Made by a program: the position numbers and the translations under genes. A model generated the notes under the pieces. It searched no databases. It worked only from the letters and a program-made list of their open reading frames with translations, and was not told the DNA's origin. From assembly GCF_017654505.1 (NCBI RefSeq), contig NC_054536.1, positions 11,395,794-11,459,793 of the forward strand: a stretch of 64,000 bases of DNA. The letters run 5' to 3'. Below are positions 24,793 to 34,095 of this stretch, piece after piece; within the stretch, counting starts at the first letter, position 1; each line of letters starts with the position of its first letter. Source of the DNA: Polyodon spathula (lineage: Eukaryota; Chordata; Actinopteri; Acipenseriformes; Polyodontidae).

Positions 24793-25026
24793 TGTGTGGT
24801 CCAGTGGTTAAAGAAATGGGCATGCAACCAGGAGGTCCCTGGTTCAAATCCCAGCTCAACTGTTGACTTGTGACCCTGAGCAAGTCACTTAACCTCCTTG
24901 TGCTGCATCTTTTCAGTGAGATGTTATTGTAAGTGACTCTGCAACTGATGCATAGTTCACACACCCTAGTCTCATATCTTGTAAAGCACTTCGTGATGGA
25001 GGTCCACTATGAAAGATTATTATTAT
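24793..25026 (+). mobile_element. tRNA-derived CORE-type (MIR-like) SINE
   Basis: The head has a pol III A-box-like stretch (TGGTCCAGTGGTTAAAG, from 24797) and a B box (GGTTCAAATCCC, 24841-24852). A central domain with GAGCAAGTCACTTAACCTCC follows, closely resembling the CORE of MIR-type SINEs. The 3' part (CTTGTAAAGCACTTCGTGAT, then CTATGAAAGATTATTATTAT) resembles the 3' end of the L2 LINE at 13.7 kb, suggesting L2 machinery mobilised it. A second copy lies at 32875-33042. Confidence 0.8.
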
Positions 25027-27470
25027 ATCCAGTTAATTTCATCCATAATTGTAGTATGGCCCTGACTCATCATTCCACATAACAAACATACTTCAGTATA
25101 TTCGGTTTTGTTTTCCTGAAATGATTGCAATTGGACACTTCACTAAATAATTTGTATAACATGTTATACGATGACAACTTTTACATTTATGGATGTACTA
25201 AAATAGTCACTGTTAATTAGTGATAATGTACTGTACTAAGGGTGTTGTGTCAGGTAAATACAATATAGTGTATAGAATCAGTCAATAATTAGTAGTTTCA
25301 CATCTTACACTTGACAAGTGAAACTGTAAAACCATTATTTTACCACTAGATGGACAACTTTCATAATACTTTGAATATATATGCAGTACATATACATTAA
25401 TCTTCTAAAGACAACCATGACAAGAAATAGCAGGAGTCCTTGATCTTTATTGAAGTTATTATTTAATAGCTACAGTGTAAAAAAAGCAATCAACGAACAG
25501 TAGGCCTACTCTAAATAAAGTATTTGTATTGTTTCACCATTACAGCTGCTTCCAGTTATTTTACAACATTGTAAAAGAAATGTAAAATAAAAGACATAGC
25601 AAGTAATGCATTACCAGACGATTATCAAGAGTTAAACTGATAAATTAAACAAAAAACACAGTAAATTAAAAACCTGCACAGTTTGATTACAGGTAATTGA
25701 AAATAGATGTTGCAATATTTTCAATTCTCCATTTTCTTTACCAACAATATGCTTAACTTGACACAATTGGCAGTCTATTTTGAGAGACATGAGGCCAGAA
25801 TATAATGAGTCTCCACAGAAACAAATCAATGATTATGTTTTAAATTATTGCTAGTCTGTTGTAAAAGCACCAGAACTTAACCATATCTGTTTTTCATAAC
25901 TGGTTATCATTTTAACTTCCTTGACAACCAACTGTGCCACAGTTGTCATTGTTAACCTTTAAATTTCTGCTCAGGCTCTGGTTAAAATTATTTTTAGTTT
26001 CTAGAACTAACGGGGTTGCACAAGAAGGATAACAGATCACAAGAGTGGTACACAGTATGTGTTTCTTTGCTGTTATGTCCGACGATGGTCTTACAACCGA
26101 AGCGTTAGGTTATATTTTCTTTTAAAGAATAAAAAAGTGAGATTTGGCAAAACACAATGTGCGGGAGTGTTCTATTTTTCATTCTGACATGTGGTCTCCT
26201 ACACACCAGTGATGAGACTAATCAAGAGTGCAGATGTTTCATTTATTCAGATGTGAGCTTGAAATGACCTGAAATGGTGTCCATTTTAAATACAGCCTAT
26301 ACTTATAAAAAGCAGTAGCTAAGGAATTCATTTAAACATGCAACATGCATGCTTGCTAGCCAAGTTAAGCCATTTATTCTGGTACCTTGACATTTACTGC
26401 AGCATAATTACTGCTGCTCTTCTCACAACCACCCCCCTACCCTGATAATTAGAAAGTAATCCACTTTAGGAAATATTCTGTCTGAAGAATTCATAGGTTT
26501 GTTTTTTTTTAAGTTTTTGCTTTTTTAAGATTTGCCTGCACAGGTAGTTCTTCGTTAGTGCTTGCAAATAAAGAACTAAATGTCATTGTCTTGAACAGTA
26601 ATTGCATTGATATTGATTTGTAGCTGCTTTATGGGCAGGAATGATTGAAAAGTATGGCTCACTTGTCTCTTTACTGTTGATTATGGCTGGTGAATATGCA
26701 AGATAATTCATTAAACTGTCATTTTGTCAATTTACTTTTATAATTCAACTCGCATATAATTTGCATAGTGCGTTAACTGCTGGTTTGTAGAGGGTAATCT
26801 ATCAGAGCTGGCATAAACTGACAAGCTATGATTTGCAAATGTAATATAATAATGCAGTAGAATTCATTTTGTGATTCAGGTATACATTATTTTAACAAAA
26901 TATATCTCATAGGAATGTGCCATTGGAAAACATTAATTAAACATTAATGGTGTTTTAAGTAGGCATTTACTCTAACAACCATGAACACCCAACATACTTG
27001 TATTTACAACCAATGATAATTAATGCCACTGACAGCTCTTTTTTTCATATGGGAACAGCTTTCCACGGGTTGGAACACAGTGGTATTTACAGTGTAGCCT
27101 TTTAAAAAATAAACTGGTATTAAAGGGCAACGCCGTCAACAACACTGAAGTCTAAAATATATGCCTTTCTAGTCGAATTATCTGAACATCGGTGATGGCA
27201 TAAATTGTTCTTACATATCTTTATACTGGCAATTGTTAATTAAAAGATGCCTTTTCCTCCTGGCATTTAAGCAGAGGTTATTTTGTAAATGATCTCAAAG
27301 TTAATTATTTCAGAGAATGGTTGGATAATTATGCTAATAAGTACTTAATTAGACGTATTCAGTCGATAGATAGTTCAGAATTAAAAAAAAAACCAAAACA
27401 AAACAAAAAAAAAACACCAGCTTTTTGTTTGTGATAAATTCAGTTGTTTTTTTGTTTTTTTTTAACCTTT
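25027..27470. other. Intergenic DNA with possible conserved noncoding segment
   Basis: No coding sequence is recognised. About 26550-27010 is free of obvious repeats and dense in homeodomain- and POU-like words, including ATTTGCAAAT (about 26832) and TAATTAAA/CATTAATG clusters near 26930-26950. It could be a regulatory element, but no comparison was possible. A hammerhead-like motif lies at about 26079-26103. Confidence 0.35.
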
Positions 27471-27599
27471 TTTAAGATTACCAGGCACTGTAAATATAAG
27501 ACAGAGGTAGAAACAATGGAGTGTAGCTTAGCTGGTGCATATAGGGATATGAATGATAAAGAGTGTAATTATGTCACCGCTAGTAACAACTTGTTTACC

Positions 27600-27895
27600 T
27601 CACAAAGGTTAGAAAGCGACTATCTGTGTAGTATCAAAGTAGCAGGTCAAGACACTTTTGGATTCAGGTTGAGGGCAGTGTCTAATCACCGCTTCAATAA
27701 TTGAAATAATTGCCTAGTTGTAACGAAATTCAAATTAATTGTATTCATGTTGACATTAAAACCTATCCAGCTAAATTAGTAGTATTAGAGATTGGAGGGG
27801 AATATGTACAGAACAAATTTGGAGTGTCTCATCGTTTGCCTTATCTGGTAGTTGTGGGAAGGGACTGGCCCAATTTTGTAAAATATAAAAAGAAA
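27600..27895 (+). pseudogene. Retropepsin relic of the Gmr1-like element
   Basis: A frame with CSIKVAGQDT leads, after a +1/-1 frame change, into LLDSG at 27655-27669, the aspartic protease active-site motif. After stops, a frame ending in HRLPYLVVVGRDWPNF (to about 27880) gives the family's C-terminal protease pattern (LPYPV..GRD.P). It is the first recognisable pol module of the element and is nonfunctional. Confidence 0.65.
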
Positions 27896-28317
27896 AACAG
27901 TTTCCCCTCATTACAGGCAGAGGCGGGGGCTCAGTGGTGAGGTTTGTGAGGTGGAAGAGTTGTTTCAATTTTCACAGGAAGTATTTGCAGAACCTGGTAA
28001 AAACAGGAAAACGTTATGGTTAACTCGAGGGGAGAATCTGAGCGTGCTACTGAAAATATACCAGAAAGCCAGGGCCAGTCTAGACTTCAAAGGTTACTGT
28101 CAGGAAAGTACACCAGGAAAACTGAACCCTTGAAGCAAGAAAGGCTTAGAAAAGCAGAAACAATGATCCCAAAAGAAGATATACCTATGAAAATTTGGAA
28201 TTTTGCCTGTCTCCCAAGTGGACTTTGAAAGAGTAAGCAGTAGACCCAATTTTACGCACTGCTGTTGAACAGATCTCTGAAGATGACAACAATTCCGAAA
28301 ACACTAGAGACCACCTA

Positions 28318-28830
28318 CCTGTTCCACATTTTATTACGAAATATGATTTACTATATTGGGTGACCAAAATTGACAAAGGGGATTGGCTGGAACAGTTAGT
28401 GGTTCCCTATACATTTAAAGAGTTTATTTTCCATGTCATGTGTTGAGTGGTCACTTGGGCGCACATAAAACGCAATAAATAATTTTGAATAGATTATTTA
28501 CTTTTTGCTTTTAGAGAAGTACCGCAAAGTTCCAATGGGTTTTCGCCCTTTGATTTACTATATGGATTTTAGATGTCATTAAAGAAACTTGGGAGGAAAA
28601 ACCCAGTTCAGACGACAATATAGTTGAGTATGTCTGCCAAATGAAAGACAGAATGGGAAAGGTAGCTGCACTAGCCAAGCAGAATATGAAGAGTATTCAA
28701 GAGAAACAACAGCAACACTACAGTGCAGGAGCTAGGTTACGTGAGTTCACCGTAGGGGATAAAGTGTTAGTTTTGCTTCCTTCACATGTACACAAGTTTT
28801 TGGCTAAATGGCAGGGGCCATAGTAGAAAA
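28318..28830 (+). pseudogene. Integrase relic upstream of RT
   Basis: The first part (about 28318-28480) encodes HFITKYDLLYWVT, QLVVPYTFKEFIFHV and, past a stop, WAHIKRNK. This aligns with the pattern leading into the integrase HHCC zinc region. The second part (about 28530-28823) contains FGV-type FRPL/DFRCH relics and then FTVGDKVLVLLPS and KFLAKWQGP, the integrase C-terminal GPF/Y-type region. The DDE catalytic core that should lie between them is absent, apparently deleted. The frame closes with stops before the reverse transcriptase starts. Confidence 0.65.
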
Positions 28831-28852
28831 AGTGTCTGACATAAATTACTGA

Positions 28853-29370
28853 TTGTTTAGACCAGGCAAGAGAATTCCTCAGGCTAAATGTGAGAGTATG
28901 ACAAAAGTGATCCAAATCATGCTACAAATGTGGGTAATTGAAGAATCAGACAACAACTGGTCAAGCACCATCAGATTTTGTATTGATTTTAGAGCTGTAA
29001 GCGAAGCGTCAAAGTTTGATGCCTATCTCATGCCAAGGATAGATGAAATGATTGAAAAATTGGGTCGAGCTAAGTTTATAACAATACTAGACCTAACAAA
29101 AGGCTTTTAGCAAGTTCTAAAGAGAAAACAACTTTTTCTACACCTGAGGTCCTTTTTCAATTTACAGTTCTCCCATTTGGTCTTCATGGGGCACCAGCTA
29201 CTTTTCAACATCTCATGACTAAAGTTCTTTGGCCACATCAGCAGTATGCAGCTGCATACCTGGATGATGTGGTAGTCTGTAGTGAAGATTGGGAGTCTCA
29301 TTTATGTCAGGTGAGGGCTGTGTTGAACTTGTCAGTAACCTGACTCCTGACAAAAAAAGTGTGTGTTTGT
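28853..29370 (+). pseudogene. Gypsy reverse transcriptase relic
   Basis: The frame from 28853 contains RIPQAKCESM, IRFCIDFRAV, KFDAYLMPRIDEMIEKLG and FITILDLTKGF, the standard Ty3/gypsy blocks leading to the first catalytic aspartate. A short stretch after WSSTI is deleted. After a stop at 29108 and frame changes, the YLDD catalytic motif is still intact at 29257-29268 and is followed by VVVCSEDWESH. It is inactive because of the breaks. Confidence 0.75.
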
Positions 29371-29985
29371 GGTACAGGAAACCAAGTATCTGGAGTTTAG
29401 ACTGAGGAATGGGGAAATAAAACCCAAGGGAAAAAAGATACATGCCATACAAGCCTGTAAACAACCGGCAAACAAAAAGCAACTGAGGGCATTCTTAGGG
29501 CTAATAGGGTATTATAGGCGCTTCATAAAAGGTTTTGCTACTACAGCAGTTCCTCTTACAGAGTTGACAAAAGGAACAAAGTCAGAAAAGATCGTTGGGA
29601 ACATCAAAGCAGAGAGGGCCTTTAACAATTTGAAATCAGACATTTGTAAAGAACCAGTGTTAATTATTCTACAGATGGATGCATCAGCAGTAGGTCTGGG
29701 GGCAGTATTGTCACAGGAAAGGGATGGAGAGGAACATCCGGTCCTGTTTTTAAGCAGGAAGTTGTTGCCCAGGGAGGTATGCCACCGTAGAAAGGAGTGA
29801 ATGGCCATTAAGTGGGCAATAGAGGCCCTTCGATATTGCCTATGGGGAAGAAGGTTTACCCTGAGGACAGATCATGCACGCAAAAAGGATGTACCGTAAC
29901 AAGGATGGGAATGCAAGCGTGACCTGTTAGTTTGATATCCAGTACAGGAAAGGTAAGGAGCATGCCAATGCTGATTTTTTTGTTG
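29363..29985 (+). pseudogene. RT thumb and RNase H relic of the gypsy element
   Basis: A frame of about 145 codons contains RAFLGLIGYYRRFIKGFATT (the conserved tether after the reverse transcriptase), AVPLTELTKGTK, then MDASAVGLGAVLSQ and HPVLFLSRKLLPRE of RNase H. After a stop at 29798-29800 the similarity continues with WAIEALRY, RTDHA and, near 29950-29985, KGKEHANAD, the usual end of this polyprotein. No integrase follows, which supports the integrase-first order. Confidence 0.75.
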
Positions 29986-29990
29986 AGAGA

Positions 29991-32092
29991 CCTTCAGTCC
30001 AAGGCCCTGGGACCTTGGTTGGAGACATAGGCTAAGCAAAAAATTAAATAAAAATAATAATTAACAAGAGTTAAGGACATTAGCATGTAAATGAAAATCA
30101 TATGTTAATTAAAAAAAAAGGTTAAAAACAAATAAGTTTGGTTTAAAAGTACTAAAAATAATAACATTATTTTACATGAGGATGATACACAGAGTCATTA
30201 GGACCATGTGGAAGCTACTGGACATGATTGGCTCCAGTTCGAATTAATTGTTCAATTTCATGATTTGTCAATTGCATAACTGTGTAATTGGTTACCATTT
30301 AAAATGTCTGTATTTGAGTGTTTGGTTGAGGGAAACGTAAGGAGTTTGGTTGGTGAGTGGGAGTGGGAGTGGGAGTGGAGAATATTATTTGTTATTGAAT
30401 TGCTGGTAAACAAACACACTGGAAAGAGACATTTGGATTACAACTTTGGATTTTGATTATATATATATTTGAATTTTTACAGTTATTTGTATTTTATACG
30501 GTCTTTTCAGAGATGCCACAATTCTAACGTCCATGTGTGTCCTATAAAGGCATGAGGAAGTATTATTGTTCCTACTGCACTCTCCTGGTTACCTTCTTGT
30601 GATATGCAAACCAGTTCATAAGAAAACATATTATGCAAAGAATGAAGCCATTCCTATTGGATGTATCTGAAGGTAGGAATGTCTGCATTTTCCCATCTCT
30701 CTCAAAATACGGTATTAAGGAATTATTATTAAATAACTGATCATGGAGGTATCACACAGCTCAAACTTCCATTGTGAAACGTGTTGAAAGACAAATCACA
30801 GACTAAAGCATTGTATTATGACCACATATTTGACCTTGTTCTGTAAGGTACCCGTAGCTCCAGCCATGGTCTACAGTGCTCACTAACTTGGAGAGGGGGT
30901 GGGCAAGCGGAACATGACCTAAGAATTACCAAAGACCCAGCAGCATCTGTTGGCAGACAAAATGCTTTTTAGGGTTTGTTGTTAAGGAAACAACCTTGAG
31001 GAAGTGCTTGTTGTATTGGATTGCCAGGTCAAGTTCTCTGACAGGTTCTCAGAGTGGCATGTGCTTGACTGCGTTCATACTGAACAAGCTTCTCCTAAAA
31101 GTGTTATTTATTTTATTCAGAAATCTATCATACTTTTCAATAAAACCAAAAGTTAATGGAAATGTATCTTATCAATAGAAACATCATGTATATGAAGAAC
31201 AACGTTAAATGCAGACGTTCATTTTAGAGAATCGACACTAGAAGTTAAATGCTTCAAAATATAAGCCCTTGGAAAAATTGAAATATTCAGAGATAAAAAG
31301 CAAATGGAATTGATAGGGTGGGGGAGGGAATTTTTTTATGTTTCCTAATTCCATTTTACTGAAGAAAAAGCCCCTGTTGGCTCATCTACACATTTAAATA
31401 TATTTAAATGCCAGTAGGACAGATTTATCCAAAGCAATCGCTCTGCCCTTCAGAGGAATAAGAGTCGCCATCAAACTATAATCCCCCATATCCCCTTGAC
31501 TTACATTGAGAGAGAGATGAGAGAGAACTTGAATGTGAAGCGACAAAATACAATTATGAAAGGATGAGTAAGTTATTTGCAACAGACCTTGAGGACTTAA
31601 TATGTCACTAAGGCCAGTTGATTTAGTACATATGACCCATGACAGCACTATAATTAATAGCTTAGTAGTTTGTTCAGCAAATTCTTAGTTACTAATATTA
31701 TTTTTATTCTGGTTTAGGTACTAACGTTACTAGAAAGACACTTATGTGACATCTATTTATTTTTACATGTGAGATGTCTTGCTATTTCATCATCAAATAT
31801 ACAATTTTTTTTTTTTTTTTATGTTGACAACACAAAACATTTTTCACTTTTAATTTAATTTAATATGTTCTACCTTTTCAACCATCTGTCCATACCTAGA
31901 TAGTGTGAAGATAGTTTAAAACAAATACATTATGAGTTTTAAAAAATCAAACATAATACATTGTTGTTTATTTGTTAGGTTATTACAGTACAGCCTGAAT
32001 TACAGGGGTCCAGGCTTTCTCACTGAACTACCAGAAATGAGGATATAAAGTAGTAATCTGCAATTCTTTATTGTTGGTTTATTGTTTATAAT
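29991..32092. other. Intergenic DNA
   Basis: No gene is recognised. A GAGTGG minisatellite of about four units lies at about 30353-30377. The stretch 30180-30500 may be a decayed 3' LTR of the gypsy element, but no matching 5' copy was found. The last eight bases, TTTATAAT (32085-32092), are the left duplication of the hAT element. Confidence 0.4.
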
Positions 32093-32766
32093 TAGGGCTT
32101 CTGATTTTTGGTTTTAACCGATAAAACCCAGTAAAACACCCCTGATACAAAAAAAAATGAAATCTGTGGATAGCCGATAAACACCAGAAATACCAGAAAA
32201 ACTGTGGAAATGGTTAATCAATTAATGATGACTTTACCCTTTTCCCCATTAAAAAATAAAACCTACTACAAAAATATGTATCATTTGTATTTATAATTAA
32301 TTCAGTCTGAATACTTTAAACGCACCCCAGTTAGTGAGTGACAGCACATTCCTACATTTCTATTGGAGACTCCACTTGCAAGATTTAAAATAGATTACAA
32401 TCAGGAATGGAGGCTTGTTAGCAGGAATTAAAGCTGTATTACAGTTAAGATACAGAGGATTTAAAACAGAACTGTGGCGAAATGTACAAAAAAGCCTACA
32501 CACACAAAAAAAAAAAAAAAAAAAAAAAACAGAATAATGTGCCCGTGACCACAGGGATTTCATTGTGGAAGACAGCAAAGTAAAAAAGGTACAACTTAAG
32601 TGTGCAAGTACTGTCGAGTTACTACTATACATATTTTGACAGAAAAAAAATAAAAACGCTCAAGCAATTTCGAAAGACCCAAAAAAAAAAAAAAACATTT
32701 ACATAAAACTTTAAAATAGCTACAAATAAGCCCAGAAAAATACAATTAATAAAAACAGAAGCCCTA
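32093..32766. mobile_element. Non-autonomous hAT transposon
   Basis: The element begins TAGGGCTTCTG and ends CAGAAGCCCTA, perfect 11-bp terminal inverted repeats. It is flanked by exact 8-bp duplications TTTATAAT (32085-32092 and 32767-32774), the length typical of hAT transposons. The 674-bp interior has A runs (about 32507-32529 and 32681-32694) and no transposase. Open frames crossing it are chance. Confidence 0.88.
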
Positions 32767-32874
32767 TTTATAATCCAGGGTTCGCAATGGAACATGAAAC
32801 AAGCAATGTGATTGGTCAAGTAAGGTTCCAGCTGTCTGTATATTGGATGGATACGCAGTTGGAGCCTTATAGGA

Positions 32875-33042
32875 GGTAATGTGATCCAGTGGATAAAGTC
32901 CAGGGCTTGTAACCAGGTCACTGGTTCAAATCCAACATCTGCCACTAACTCACTGTGTGGCCCTGAGCAGGTCATAACCTCCTTGTGCTCCATCCTGTGG
33001 ATGAGATGTCCTATTGTAAAGTGCTATTATATTATTATTTTT
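32875..33042 (+). mobile_element. tRNA-derived CORE-type SINE, second copy
   Basis: This matches the SINE at 24793. It has an A-box-like TGATCCAGTGGATAAAG, a B box GGTTCAAATCCA (32923-32934), a central GAGCAGGTCATAACCTCC and a truncated TGTAAAGTGCTATTATATTATT tail. It is shorter than the first copy by internal deletion in the 3' part. Confidence 0.75.
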
Positions 33043-33189
33043 AATATTGTTGTCACATATTTCAAATCACTGAGCTTCCTCACAGAATTTAAAGTACCGG
33101 TAGCCATCTTGTTTACTGTTACACATGCTCATTAACTATAAACCTGAGTGACCAATTACCAACAGCAAAATACCAATAGTAATAGCCAT

Positions 33190-34095
33190 GCTGATTTGGA
33201 TGATGAACAATTCACTGGTCACTTACAAGGGCTTGAGTGGTGTAGTATAAAAGGGGTTTGACTTGAGGAACGGGGGTGCTTGTGAAACAAGGAATTAGAG
33301 ACATAAAGCTGGACAGCTTGAAAAGAAAATAGCTGGACAAGACACATGACGTAAAACATTCTGAACTTTCACGTCTCACTGGGTCAGGCTGCATACACAG
33401 CGCTGAGCGGCTATTGAGAATGAGAGACAGAACAGATAAGGACGAAGCTCTCAGTCCAGGTCGTTAGCCAGGCAGGGTCTCTTAGCTACTGGTCGAACAA
33501 GGAGAATGAGAAGACAAACATAAAAGACACTCAGTGCAGCATCCTCAGACAACGTGGCTGGCAGCTGGGCGCTGTGAAGAGTTAGGATGAAGTGTCTCGG
33601 ATCCGCGTTGGAGAGACGACAATAGAGAAACCCCCCCTTGGCGGTGTCCAGCTCAGGAGTTGGGGCAGAAAGGGCTTGGACCTGAAAAGAAACTATGGAG
33701 ATGGGATAGCAAGGTTGTGGCCTTGGTGAGGCTAGCGCATGAGCTGCGACAGGAAAGTTGTGGCCGGGGGTCCCCTCTAGCCGGTGGTGAACAGCCAGGG
33801 ACAGCAGTGACTTGGGCAGGGGGTTGACCCGGTCAGTCGGGGGAGTGAAACTCACTCCCCCCCCAGAGGGATCCCTGTGCTGACGGAGTGGTATTAGAAA
33901 TAAGAGGAAGTGAAGGATGAGAGAGGAGGAGGGCTGAAGCAGTGCTGAGTGTATAAATAGCAAAGAAAGAGATTGACTAGAGATTGACCTGGAAGTAGTT
34001 TGCGTGGCTAATCCTGCCCCCGCTGAGTGCTGCCAGGGAGGCTAGAGCTATAAAACTTGGAAGCTCCAAGAGGGAGCGCCCTCTACAGCATCCAC
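33190..34095. other. GC-rich block of unknown identity
   Basis: About 900 bp are much richer in G and C than the surrounding desert. A TATA-like box (GTATAAAAGG, about 33244) lies on the plus strand. The minus strand has a 170-codon open frame (33963-33451) rich in Leu, Pro and Ser, with no recognised domain. Its compactness and composition suggest a foreign repeat such as an LTR, but I found no convincing ends or duplication. Treat it as unclassified. Confidence 0.4.

Larger units (their letters stand above)
27480..29990 (+). mobile_element. Decayed Ty3/gypsy retrotransposon with Gmr1-like pol order
   Basis: Four pol modules lie on the plus strand in the order protease (27600-27895), integrase N-terminal zinc region and C-terminal region (about 28318-28830), reverse transcriptase (28853-29370) and RNase H (29363-29985). 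All are broken by stops and frameshifts, and most of the integrase catalytic core is deleted. Integrase upstream of reverse transcriptase is the order known from Gmr1-like Ty3/gypsy elements of deuterostomes; ordinary gypsy elements have it last. No convincing gag or flanking LTR pair is seen, though the DNA after 30000, including a (GAGTGG)n stretch near 30352, could be a remnant of the 3' LTR. Confidence 0.75.

Noticed and set aside
33451..33963. 170-codon minus-strand frame as a host protein
   Set aside because: Low-complexity Leu/Pro/Ser composition, no domain, no splice or conservation evidence; the block is reported only as unclassified GC-rich DNA.
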